From JALONH01 sp046329235 (lineage in GTDB: Bacteria; Bacteroidota; Bacteroidia; Cytophagales; Cytophagaceae), in assembly GCA_046329235.1 (NCBI GenBank), contig JAXLVA010000001.1, positions 2,976,001 to 3,040,000 on the forward strand: 64,000 nucleotides of DNA. Reading direction: 5' to 3'. The notes below the pieces were generated by a model. The model did no database searches, had not been told where the DNA came from, and worked only from the letters and a program-made list of their open reading frames with translations. The translations under genes and the position numbers were made by a program. Position 1 is the stretch's first letter, and each line of letters starts with the position of its first letter. Positions 1-8,123 of the stretch are shown here, piece by piece.

Positions 1-88
1 CCAATTAGTATTACGCCCTCAACTTTTAGACAAGACTTCACTCTCCCTATTTTGTAATAGAGCTTTAAATGCTGAAGTAGATGAACAA

Positions 89-679
89 CTACACCTTATT
101 CTCTCGAATCAGTCGATAGATAGTGGACTTGCCAATTTTTAATTTATTGGCTACGTCTTGTACGTTGTTCTTGTAATAGCTGAGGTGTTGCTGAATCACA
201 TCGTTTTGGATATCATCTAACGAAAGCTTTTCTAAAACTTCTTTGGTTAAACGAACTCGATGCTGCCTCTCTAAGGAGATAAGCTTTTGTTCTAATACCG
301 TGTTAAGCTCTTTGTGTGAACGTTTGATTTCAAAATTGCGCCAAAGCAATTCCAAACGGAACATAAAGAAATCATCTTTGATGATCACATCCTCAATGAG
401 GTTGATACACTCTTCGCTGCTTGGTAATTTTTGATTGGTATTGACCATCACAAAAATCTCTACGATAGGATGAAGCGCCTTAATAGCTTTCATCAACTTA
501 ATAGGGCATACTCTGACTACACCGGTGTTTAGTATTAGAATGTCAGGTCTTTCGTGTAGATGGTCCATAGCTGTGGCGACATCAGGAAAAAAACGTACAG
601 AGCAATTCTTTCTTTCGGTAAAAAACTTGGTTAGTAGTAGAGTATAGTTTTTATCAAAATCTAAGATAAACACATCCAT
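89..679 (-). CDS. Degenerate receiver domain fused to a Fis-type helix-turn-helix
   Basis: A 196-aa protein with two parts. Residues 1-115 look like a response-regulator receiver: an acidic DFDK near the N-terminus matches the metal-binding acidic pair. The position expected to hold the phosphoacceptor Asp reads ILILNTG, with Asn instead. Residues 150-196 end in a Fis-family helix-turn-helix (NVQDVANKLKIGKSTIYRLI), as in NtrC-type regulators, but there is no AAA+ ATPase between them. Inference: a phosphorylation-independent DNA-binding pseudo-receiver. The start is ATG at 679. A TTG-N20-TATATTTG promoter lies just upstream, so it can be transcribed separately from the RDD gene 54 bp away. Confidence 0.75.
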   Translation of the reverse strand: MDVFILDFDKNYTLLLTKFFTERKNCSVRFFPDVATAMDHLHERPDILILNTGVVRVCPIKLMKAIKALHPIVEIFVMVNTNQKLPSSEECINLIEDVIIKDDFFMFRLELLWRNFEIKRSHKELNTVLEQKLISLERQHRVRLTKEVLEKLSLDDIQNDVIQQHLSYYKNNVQDVANKLKIGKSTIYRLIRENKV

Positions 680-700
680 AAAAAACTATACTTTATCCAA

Positions 701-731
701 CAAATATACAATTTATTGAAATACGTGTCAA
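701..731 (-). promoter_or_regulatory. Bacteroidota-type promoter for the pseudo-receiver gene
   Basis: On the minus strand TATATTTG (708-701) is a perfect match to the Bacteroidota -7 element TAnnTTTG. A TTG lies 20 bases upstream (731-729), matching the -33 element. The predicted start site is about 15-20 nt before the ATG at 679. Confidence 0.6.
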
Positions 732-733
732 CC

Positions 734-1285
734 CTAATCCCTCTGTATCACCACCGTATGTCCTAACAGGTCTTGAAGGGATTTATTCTTAGGATGGACT
801 AAAATAGCGGTTCTATCTGCTAAAAAGATCAAAACACCAACATATAACAGCAATCGCTCGCTCACATACATGGTGATCCATGACCAAATATCACTGGATT
901 CAATAGGAAAATTAGGGTATAAAATTTGGGTAACATAGGTACACCAAAAGACAACAAGTATGGTTGTCCAAACGATGTTGCGAAAAAGTACTTCTTTCCA
1001 TGTGGGAATTTGTCCGCTGTCATTGATTACTAAAGCTCCCGTTGCTACTCTACCAATTGCCGGTTTGCCATATTTTTCAGTGAACACTTTGATAAACCAA
1101 ATAATACTAAGCGCATAGAGTTCACTCGTAAATCTAGAGAATCCCACATAAGAATAAAGAATAACTTGTAAGCCCCAAATGTTAATGAGTTCAATGAAGG
1201 TGCCCATTACTCGTTTGGTGAAAGTAGTATATTCCAATGGAGAGGATGGAACCTCCGATGTGTGTTCGTCTAGAATAGTGGACAT
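734..1285 (-). CDS. RDD family membrane protein
   Basis: A 183-aa integral membrane protein. It has about four hydrophobic segments and the RDD-family C-terminal signature (DRTAILVHPKNKSLQDLLG followed by HTVVI). The function of RDD proteins is mostly unknown; some have been proposed to be transporters or Na+/H+ antiporters. I use the ATG at 1285, giving MSTILDEHT; the longer frame would need a TTG at 1291. It sits downstream of lpdA but is separated from it by a clear terminator, so it is probably not part of the dehydrogenase transcript. Confidence 0.75.
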   Translation of the reverse strand: MSTILDEHTSEVPSSPLEYTTFTKRVMGTFIELINIWGLQVILYSYVGFSRFTSELYALSIIWFIKVFTEKYGKPAIGRVATGALVINDSGQIPTWKEVLFRNIVWTTILVVFWCTYVTQILYPNFPIESSDIWSWITMYVSERLLLYVGVLIFLADRTAILVHPKNKSLQDLLGHTVVIQRD

Positions 1286-1295
1286 AGGCAAGGTT

Positions 1296-1330
1296 ATTAA
1301 AAAGCCCGTCTCGATGATTCGGACGGGCTT
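1296..1330 (-). terminator. Rho-independent terminator after lpdA
   Basis: A 9-bp GC-rich stem (aagcccgtc 1302-1310 with gacgggctt 1322-1330) is followed on the minus strand by TTTTTAAT. It sits 30 bp past the lpdA stop. Confidence 0.85.
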
Positions 1331-1359
1331 CTATTTATCTTTTATCTACAACGAAAAGA

Positions 1360-2763
1360 TTAGATATGTATTGCTCTATTCTCTGTTGCAGCTAAACAAG
1401 CTTCTTTAAATGATTCGGTGAAGGTTGGGTGAGCGTGTGACATACGAGAGATATCTTCTGCAGATGCTCTGTATTCCATGGCTACTACTGCTTCAGCAAT
1501 CATATCCGCTACACGTGGTCCTATCATGTGTACACCCAGGATTTCGTCGGTAGCTTTATCCGCTAACACTTTTACGAAACCATCGGTATCCATACTAGCG
1601 CGTGCTCTACCGGATGCTTTGAATGGGAAGTTACCTACTTTGTAAGCACGTCCTTGTTGTTTCAATTGCTCTTCGGTATAACCAACAGCCGCTACTTCCG
1701 GCCATGTATAAACGACACCAGGGATTAAGTTATAGTTGATATGTGGTTTTTGACCTGCCATGTATTCAGCTACAAACACACCTTCTTCTTCTGCTTTGTG
1801 AGCTAACATAGCACCTTGCACTACGTCACCAATCGCAAAGATACCAGGGATGCTAGTTTGTAAATGATTATCTACCGGAATGCGTCCGCGCTCATCTACT
1901 TTAATGCCGATGTTCTCTAATCCTAAACCATCTGTATATGCTTTACGACCAGTAGAAACTAATACATAATCAGCTTTTACTTCAACAACTTTACCGTCTT
2001 TGTCTTCCGCTGTTACGGTTACTTCTTTGCCTTTAGCTGTAGCACCGGTTACTTTATGTTGGAACATAAATTCAAAACCTAAGTGTGACTTCAATACTTT
2101 TTGTAATTCTTTACCTAAGGATTTATCCATGCTAGGAATTAAAGAATCGAAGTATTCAATCACAGTGATTTTAGAACCTAAACGTGCGTATACAGAACCT
2201 AATTCCATACCAATTACACCACCGCCAATAACGACCATGTGTTTAGGAATCTCCGTAAGTTCTAATGCTTCTGTAGAAGTGATGATACGTTTTTTATCAA
2301 TCGGAACAGTAGGTAATGATGTTGGCTTAGAACCTGTAGCGATGATGGTTTTAGCGGTTTTAATTTCTTTCACGCTACCATCCGCTGCCGTTACTTTAAT
2401 GGTGTTTTTGTCTACAAAAGAACCAACGCCTGTAAGTACGTCGATTTTGTTTTTCTTCATTAAGTACACAATCCCATCGCAAGTTTGTTTTACCACACCT
2501 GCTTTGCGAGCTACCATTTGTTTCAAGTTCGCTTGAACTTCTTTCACGTCGATACCATGTTCTTTGAAGGTATGAGTAGCATTATAGTAATGCTCAGAAG
2601 AGTCAAGCATAGCTTTAGATGGGATACAACCTACGTTTAAGCAAGTTCCACCTAAAGTATTATATTTTTCGATCAATGCGGTTTTCATTCCCAACTGAGC
2701 ACAACGAATCGCTGCTACATAACCACCGGGACCTGAACCTATCACTACTACGTCGTATTGCAT
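1360..2763 (-). CDS. lpdA: Dihydrolipoyl dehydrogenase (E3)
   Basis: A 467-aa FAD-dependent E3 subunit. It reoxidises dihydrolipoyl groups on the E2 subunit of 2-oxoacid dehydrogenase complexes and passes the electrons to NAD+. Visible motifs are the N-terminal FAD-binding GSGPGGY, the redox-active disulfide GGTCLNVGC (Cys41 and Cys46), the NAD-binding GGGVIGMELGSVYARLGS, and the C-terminal HAHPTFTE with the catalytic His445-Glu450 pair. Length matches the family. It is the last gene of a sucA-sucB-lpdA set and is followed by a terminator. The E3 may also serve other lipoyl complexes in the cell. Confidence 0.97.
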   Translation of the reverse strand: MQYDVVVIGSGPGGYVAAIRCAQLGMKTALIEKYNTLGGTCLNVGCIPSKAMLDSSEHYYNATHTFKEHGIDVKEVQANLKQMVARKAGVVKQTCDGIVYLMKKNKIDVLTGVGSFVDKNTIKVTAADGSVKEIKTAKTIIATGSKPTSLPTVPIDKKRIITSTEALELTEIPKHMVVIGGGVIGMELGSVYARLGSKITVIEYFDSLIPSMDKSLGKELQKVLKSHLGFEFMFQHKVTGATAKGKEVTVTAEDKDGKVVEVKADYVLVSTGRKAYTDGLGLENIGIKVDERGRIPVDNHLQTSIPGIFAIGDVVQGAMLAHKAEEEGVFVAEYMAGQKPHINYNLIPGVVYTWPEVAAVGYTEEQLKQQGRAYKVGNFPFKASGRARASMDTDGFVKVLADKATDEILGVHMIGPRVADMIAEAVVAMEYRASAEDISRMSHAHPTFTESFKEACLAATENRAIHI

Positions 2764-2770
2764 ATTCTTA

Positions 2771-2886
2771 GTTGTTAGGTACGAGTCTTTAGTTACTAGA
2801 TAAAAACCAAAAACTCGTACAGTATAATTGAATAATAAACTCTATTTAATAGTTAGTCTAATGACTAGCAACTCGTAGCTAGCAAC
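2771..2886. repeat. Imperfect inverted repeat between sucB and lpdA
   Basis: gttgttaggtacgagt (2771-2786) and actcgtagctagcaac (2871-2886) are complementary at 14 of 16 positions and enclose about 84 bp of AT-rich sequence. It fills the whole sucB-lpdA gap, so it could form a long cruciform or an intercistronic RNA hairpin. No function is evident. Confidence 0.45.
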
Positions 2887-4391
2887 TAAACACCTAATAA
2901 CAATCTGGATGGATCTTCCAATAATTGTTTCACACGTACTAAGAATCCTACAGACTCTTTACCGTCGATGATACGGTGATCGTAAGATAAAGCAAGGTAC
3001 ATGATAGGACGAATCACTACTTGACCACCTACTGCAACCGGACGCTCAACGATGTTGTGCATACCTAAGATCGCTGATTGAGGAGCGTTGATAATCGGAG
3101 TAGACAACATAGAACCGAAGATACCACCGTTGGTAATAGTGAATGTACCACCGGACATTTCATCGATACTTAATTTACCATCACGAGCGCGTGTTGCTAA
3201 ACGTACGATTTCTGCTTCGATTTCATGGAAGCCCATTTGTTCAGCGTTACGGATAACCGGAACTACTAAACCTTTAGGTGTAGATACCGCTACAGAAACG
3301 TCACAGTAGTTGTGGTATACGATTTCGTCACCATCAATGTAAGCGTTTACCGCAGGGAACTCTTGTAGAGCCATGGTCACTGCTTTCGTGAAGAAAGACA
3401 TGAAACCTAAACCTACACCATATTTTTCTTTGAAAGTATCTTTGTATTTAGAGCGCATGTCCATTACCGGCTTCATGTCTACTTCGTTGAAAGTAGTTAA
3501 CATAGCGGTTTCGTTTTTCACGGCTACTAAACGACGAGAAATTGTTTTACGAAGGTTCGTCATTTTCTGACGGTTGTCTTCACGAGCACCAGCTGCTGCT
3601 TTTGCTACCGGAGCTGCCGCTGCTGCTGCAGGCGCTGCTTTAGGAGGCGCTGCTTGAGCTTTTGCTGCATCTTCTTTAGTGATACGACCATCTTTGCCTG
3701 AACCTGCTACGGCTGCCGGATCAATTCCTTTTTCAGCCAATATTTTACCTGCTGCCGGAGAAGCATGACCACTTGCGTAGTTTGCATTTCCTGAAGTTGC
3801 TGCCGCCGGTGCTGCTGCTACCGGAGCTGCTGCCGGAGCGCTACCTGCTGCGCCGGGAGTGATTTTACATACTGCAGAACCTACAGCTACAGTTTGCCCT
3901 TGTTCTACTAATAATTCGATTTTACCGCCTACTTCAGCACGTAATTCAAATGTAGCTTTATCGGATTCGATTTCTAAGATTAAATCTTCTTGATTGACTA
4001 CATCACCGGATTTAACAGAGATAGTACCGATCGTAACTTCGTTAATCGATTCTGCTACCGCAGGGATTTTCATTTCAATAGGAGTTCCTGTTGCTACCGG
4101 TGCAGAAGGAGCCGGAGTTGCCGCTGCCGGAGCTGCTTTAGCAGGTGCTGCTGCACCACCTTCTTCAATCACACATATCACAGAACCTACAGCTACGGTA
4201 TCACCTTCAGCAGCTTTAGTGCGTAATACGCCGCTAGTTTCAGCCATTAATTCAAAAGTTGCTTTGTCGGATTCGATTTCACAAATCAATTCGTCTTTTT
4301 GTACCGTTTCACCGTCTTTTTTAGCCCATCTTCCGATGGTAACTTCATTGATCGATTCTGCTACTGCAGGTACTTTTATTTCTAATGCCAT
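2886..4391 (-). CDS. sucB: 2-oxoglutarate dehydrogenase E2, dihydrolipoyl succinyltransferase, two lipoyl domains
   Basis: A 501-aa E2 core subunit that transfers succinyl from lipoamide to CoA. It has two tandem lipoyl domains, each with the EIESDKATFEL lipoylation motif (Lys43 and Lys145). They are joined by Ala/Pro-rich linkers to a peripheral subunit-binding domain (about 205-245) and the catalytic domain, which ends in SYDHRIIDGKE carrying the active-site His and Asp. Textbook OGDH E2 has one lipoyl domain and about 400 aa; the second domain explains the extra length. It is placed directly after sucA, 39 bp apart, which favours succinyl- over acetyltransferase. The substrate call rests on that context. 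Confidence 0.94.
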   Translation of the reverse strand: MALEIKVPAVAESINEVTIGRWAKKDGETVQKDELICEIESDKATFELMAETSGVLRTKAAEGDTVAVGSVICVIEEGGAAAPAKAAPAAATPAPSAPVATGTPIEMKIPAVAESINEVTIGTISVKSGDVVNQEDLILEIESDKATFELRAEVGGKIELLVEQGQTVAVGSAVCKITPGAAGSAPAAAPVAAAPAAATSGNANYASGHASPAAGKILAEKGIDPAAVAGSGKDGRITKEDAAKAQAAPPKAAPAAAAAAPVAKAAAGAREDNRQKMTNLRKTISRRLVAVKNETAMLTTFNEVDMKPVMDMRSKYKDTFKEKYGVGLGFMSFFTKAVTMALQEFPAVNAYIDGDEIVYHNYCDVSVAVSTPKGLVVPVIRNAEQMGFHEIEAEIVRLATRARDGKLSIDEMSGGTFTITNGGIFGSMLSTPIINAPQSAILGMHNIVERPVAVGGQVVIRPIMYLALSYDHRIIDGKESVGFLVRVKQLLEDPSRLLLGV

Positions 4392-4430
4392 AATTTTATG
4401 CTTTTGTTTCGTAAAGGGTTAATGTGAAGA

Positions 4431-7226
4431 TTAACGAGCGCTCATTTTTTCAATCTTCTCAGCAAAAGAACGTTTTACTAAGTCAGCTTGCGTTTCGTTG
4501 TGTAGTTTTAAGTAACCTACCGCCGGAGAAGAAGCTTCTAAACGAGCTACTACTTCCAGTTGTTTGCCTACTAGATACATACGGCGTAAGATATAACCCC
4601 ATGCACCCATGTTGTATGGCTCTTCTTGTACCCAAACCATTTCAGCTTTAGGATACTTAGTGAAGATTTTATCTAGTTGTTTCTCAGGGAAAGGATACAA
4701 CTGTTCGATACGAACAACTGCCACGTCCGTCCGTTTTGATTTTTGTTGTTCATCTAATAAGTCGTAGTATACTTTACCACTACAGAATAATACTCTTTTC
4801 ACTTTTTTAGCATCTACTTGTGCATCGTCGATTACTTCTTGGAAAGTTCCGGAAGTAAGTTCGCTTACATTAGATACAACTAATGGATGACGTAATAAAG
4901 ATTTAGGAGCCATGTTCACCATTGGCTTTCTGAAATCCCATTTCACTTGACGACGAAGTGCGTGGAAGAAGTTAGCAGGTGTCGTAATGTTGGTGATAAT
5001 CATGTTATAGTTAGCACAAAGACCTAAGAAACGCTCTAAACGTGCAGAAGAGTGCTCAGGACCTTGACCTTCATAACCGTGAGGTAATAACATTACTAAA
5101 CCATTTTGACGTTGCCATTTAGTTTCACCGGATGAAATGAACTGGTCAATCATTACCTGTGTACCGTTAGCGAAATCACCAAACTGTGCTTCCCAGATGA
5201 TTAAGGCATTAGGGTTAGCTAAGGCATAACCGTATTCGAAACCTAATACCCCATACTCAGATAATAAGGAGTTGTAGATACGGAAACGTTTTTGGTTATC
5301 AGAAATGTGATTTAATGTGAAGTATGGTTCATTCGTTTCAGCATCACGTAATACAGCGTGACGGTGAGAGAATGTACCACGTTGAACATCCTGACCTGTA
5401 ATACGAACGATTTTCTTCTCTGTTAATAAGGAACCATAAGCCATTAATTCAGCTGTCGCCCAAGTAACTTGCTTGGTATCGAAGATTTGTTCTTTACGGT
5501 CTTTTAATAATTTTTCAATCTGTTTGATGGGCTTGAATCCGTCAGGTGTAGTGATTAAAGCTTTACCTACTTGTTCCACTACTTCTTGAGAGATAGAAGT
5601 ATCCGGTGATTGTTCGAAATCTTCTTTCTTCGCTTGACGTAATTCTAACCATTCTTTCTCCATCTTTTGTAAAGAGTAAGGAAGAGGAGTTTGTTTTACT
5701 TGGTTCAAACGATCTTGTAACAAGTCGCGGAATTCTTTATCTAATTTCTTCGCAATCTCTGCATCCCATCCACCTTGTTCAATCAAACGTTGGTTATAGA
5801 TTTCACGCGGGTTCGGGTGACGAGAGATAACGTTATATAATTTTGGTTGAGTGAATTTCGGTTCATCGGATTCGTTGTGACCGTGACGACGGTAACAAAC
5901 CATATCGATGAAGATATCACTTTGGAATTTCTGACGGTACTCAGCTGCTAAACGCATGCAGTAAACTACTGCTTCCGGATCATCACCATTCACGTGTAAT
6001 ACCGGAGCATCTACAATTTTAGCAATATCTGTACAGTAAATAGAAGAACGAGCATCTTCAAAGTCTGTAGTGAAACCTACTTGGTTATTGATGACAAAGT
6101 GAATGGTACCACCGGTTTGGAAACCGTTTAGTTTACACATTTGTACAATCTCATACACGATACCTTGACCGGCAACAGCCGCATCACCGTGGATTAAGAT
6201 AGGAACTACTTTATGGTAATCATATCCGTATAAACGATCACCTTTAGCGCGCACAAATCCTAATACAACAGGATCTACCGCTTCTAAGTGAGAAGGGTTA
6301 GGGATAAGTTTTAAATTCATTTTAGCACCGGATGGCATTACCACTTCCGAAGAGTAACCCATGTGGTATTTCACGTCACCATCACCCATGGTTTGGTCCG
6401 CTTTCACATTACCCTCAAACTCGTTGAAGATTTGCTCATAGGTTTTACCCATGATGTTCGCTAATACGTTCAAACGACCACGGTGAGCCATACCGATAAC
6501 CACTTCTTCTGCTCCTTGCTCGCCTAATTTGTCGATCATTTCATATAGAGCGGGGATGGTAGTTTCACCACCTTCAAGAGAGAAGCGTTTTTGACCTACA
6601 TATTTAGTATGTAAGAAGTTTTCGAATACAACGGCTTCATTTAATTTAGAAAGGATACGTTTCTTCTCGTCGATCGAAGGGTTGTAGCTTTCTTTCTCGA
6701 TTTTGTTACGTAACCAAGCCAATTTCTCAGGCTCGCGGATGTACATATATTCAAAACCGATAGCATTTTCATAACGCGCTTTTAACGTGTCGATGATGTT
6801 TTTAAGAGTAGTAGTACCTAATCCTAATTCATTACCGGCAACAAAAGAAGTATTTAAGTCTGCTTCGCTTAAACCGAAGTCAGATAGTTCTAATAAAGCT
6901 TTGCGGTCTTTACGCTGACGAACCGGATTGGTCTTAGAGCGTAAGTGAGCGCGTGAACGGTACGCATGAATCAAATAGTGTACGCGTACTTCTTTTTCTG
7001 ATACTGTGGTAGCAGGGGTTGCTGCTGTTGCTGCTACACCGTTTCCTGAAGAGTGACCATTGGTAGAGCCGTTTCCGCTTTCTCCATATTTTTGCATAGA
7101 GAATTCGTAGCCTTCAAAAAACTTTTGCCAAGTTAAGTCTACTGATTCCGGATTGACACGATACGCTTGGTACATTTCGTCGATGTACGAAACGTGTGCA
7201 TTAGCGACATAAGAATATTTATCCAT
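4431..7226 (-). CDS. sucA: 2-oxoglutarate dehydrogenase E1
   Basis: A 931-aa thiamine-diphosphate-dependent E1 that decarboxylates 2-oxoglutarate and succinylates the E2 lipoyl arm in the TCA cycle. It shows the N-terminal SYIDEMYQAYRVNPESVD segment that in the family binds the E2 core, GMAHRGRLNVL, the ThDP/Mg region HGDAAVAGQG, CYRRHGHNESDEP, and the C-terminal GQDVQRGTFSHRHAV and EAQFGDFANG motifs. Length is normal for the family. The ATG at 7226 heads the sucA-sucB-lpdA run on the minus strand. Confidence 0.97.
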   Translation of the reverse strand: MDKYSYVANAHVSYIDEMYQAYRVNPESVDLTWQKFFEGYEFSMQKYGESGNGSTNGHSSGNGVAATAATPATTVSEKEVRVHYLIHAYRSRAHLRSKTNPVRQRKDRKALLELSDFGLSEADLNTSFVAGNELGLGTTTLKNIIDTLKARYENAIGFEYMYIREPEKLAWLRNKIEKESYNPSIDEKKRILSKLNEAVVFENFLHTKYVGQKRFSLEGGETTIPALYEMIDKLGEQGAEEVVIGMAHRGRLNVLANIMGKTYEQIFNEFEGNVKADQTMGDGDVKYHMGYSSEVVMPSGAKMNLKLIPNPSHLEAVDPVVLGFVRAKGDRLYGYDYHKVVPILIHGDAAVAGQGIVYEIVQMCKLNGFQTGGTIHFVINNQVGFTTDFEDARSSIYCTDIAKIVDAPVLHVNGDDPEAVVYCMRLAAEYRQKFQSDIFIDMVCYRRHGHNESDEPKFTQPKLYNVISRHPNPREIYNQRLIEQGGWDAEIAKKLDKEFRDLLQDRLNQVKQTPLPYSLQKMEKEWLELRQAKKEDFEQSPDTSISQEVVEQVGKALITTPDGFKPIKQIEKLLKDRKEQIFDTKQVTWATAELMAYGSLLTEKKIVRITGQDVQRGTFSHRHAVLRDAETNEPYFTLNHISDNQKRFRIYNSLLSEYGVLGFEYGYALANPNALIIWEAQFGDFANGTQVMIDQFISSGETKWQRQNGLVMLLPHGYEGQGPEHSSARLERFLGLCANYNMIITNITTPANFFHALRRQVKWDFRKPMVNMAPKSLLRHPLVVSNVSELTSGTFQEVIDDAQVDAKKVKRVLFCSGKVYYDLLDEQQKSKRTDVAVVRIEQLYPFPEKQLDKIFTKYPKAEMVWVQEEPYNMGAWGYILRRMYLVGKQLEVVARLEASSPAVGYLKLHNETQADLVKRSFAEKIEKMSAR

Positions 7227-7248
7227 GAGTTTATTTAGATTCGTGCTA

Positions 7249-7256
7249 CAAAGGTA
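7249..7256 (-). promoter_or_regulatory. Candidate -7 element upstream of sucA
   Basis: TACCTTTG on the minus strand fits TAnnTTTG and would start transcription about 15 nt before the sucA ATG. A second match, TATATTTG, lies at 7304-7297. Neither has a convincing -33 TTTG at the right spacing. Confidence 0.4.
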
Positions 7257-7565
7257 TAAAAAGCTAATAATGTATATAACTGTATATTCGCATATACAAA
7301 TATATATTGAAAATCAATATTTTACTAAATATTGGATAGGTGCAATCTAATGGAATGAAAGCTCTAATTTTATAAGAAAAGTACAATTAGTAGTAGAGAA
7401 ATGATAAATTAATAATATAAAATGAAATCTGTTTTTTCATTTTTTGACCTAAATAGGGTGACTCAAACGGTACTATTACTAGTCTTGCTGTTTCCTATTA
7501 GGAAACTTTTGATATAATTCGTACGTTTGAAATTCGACATCTTTTAGCTAAGGCTCTTAATAAAT
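7257..7565. other. AT-rich intergenic stretch, no gene found
   Basis: About 310 bp of very AT-rich DNA between sucA and the paired palindrome. No reading frame of gene length with a plausible start is seen on either strand. In particular there is no toxin-sized frame that would pair with the XRE gene downstream. Confidence 0.5.
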
Positions 7566-7656
7566 CCCACGGTTAAAACCGTGGGCTGCCTAACTGCCAA
7601 GAATTGACTCTAATGTTAAAGTTAGGCGATAGGTAGCCCACCATTTTAATGGTGGG
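7566..7656. repeat. Paired palindromes in inverted arrangement (REPIN-like element)
   Basis: Two 20-bp hairpins, each a 9-bp stem with a 2-nt loop: cccacggttaaaaccgtggg at 7566-7585 and cccaccattttaatggtggg at 7637-7656. They are flanked inside by complementary GCCTAAC/GTTAGGC and CTGCCTA/TAGGTAG tracts, so the whole can fold into one large cruciform. This is the layout of REP doublets mobilised by RAYT-type Y1 transposases. No transposase is in the window. Confidence 0.65.
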
Positions 7657-7685
7657 AATAAAACATCATACAAACACATATAGAT

Positions 7686-8045
7686 ATGACAAAGTCCAAA
7701 CAAAATGAACGATTAGGTAAGTTAGGGGCTATATCTCACGCTGAATGGAAAGATAAATCAATAGGAGAAATAGGAACAGATAATAGAGATAAATATGAGA
7801 GCGAATTAAAGATAGAGTTACTTGGCGAGTTCTTGAAAAAAATTAGAAACAGTCATAATTTAACTCAGGAAGATGTAGCTAAACAAATGGGTTTTGGTAA
7901 ATCGTATATTTCAAAAATAGAAAATGATATAGCGGATTTAACCATTAGTACATTATCGAGATATTTGCAGGCACTAGATATGGCAAAGTTGTCCATCAGA
8001 ATTGAAGATAAAGACGGACACCCCGAAGAATTAGTCATCTTTTAA
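7686..8045 (+). CDS. XRE-family helix-turn-helix regulator (orphan antitoxin-like)
   Basis: A 119-aa protein. Residues about 50-105 form a Cro/CI-type helix-turn-helix: LKKIRNSHNLTQEDVAKQMG, then GFGKSYISKIEN. The short charged N-terminal arm and compact size resemble HigA-type antitoxins. No toxin-sized gene lies within 400 bp upstream, and the next gene downstream is an unrelated secreted protein. It is therefore either a stand-alone regulator or the survivor of a toxin-antitoxin pair (inference). It follows the REPIN-like element and ends in its own terminator. Confidence 0.8.
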   Translation: MTKSKQNERLGKLGAISHAEWKDKSIGEIGTDNRDKYESELKIELLGEFLKKIRNSHNLTQEDVAKQMGFGKSYISKIENDIADLTISTLSRYLQALDMAKLSIRIEDKDGHPEELVIF

Positions 8046-8054
8046 CTTCATATT

Positions 8055-8087
8055 AAAAGTCCATTGACAATTTGTTAATGGACTTTT
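8055..8087 (+). terminator. Terminator after the XRE gene
   Basis: A perfect 11-bp stem, aaaagtccatt (8055-8065) with aatggactttt (8077-8087), leads into TTTTG. It begins 9 bp after the stop codon. The symmetric A/T ends could let it work on both strands. Confidence 0.75.
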
Positions 8088-8123
8088 GTTTAAATAGAAA
8101 GATTTTTATTTTGCAGCATACAT

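Noticed and set aside
1..142. Plus-strand open frame entering from the left edge, stop at 140-142
   Set aside because: No recognisable protein, and it overlaps the 3' end of the pseudo-receiver gene on the other strand. Too short to judge.
3994..4422. 142-aa plus-strand frame antisense to sucB
   Set aside because: Ala/Ser-rich shadow of the repeated Ala-Pro linkers and lipoyl domains of sucB on the other strand.
7470..7590. Short translation containing FEIRHLLAKALNKS upstream of the XRE gene, considered as a toxin remnant
   Set aside because: Too short, and no clear match to a toxin family that I can support.
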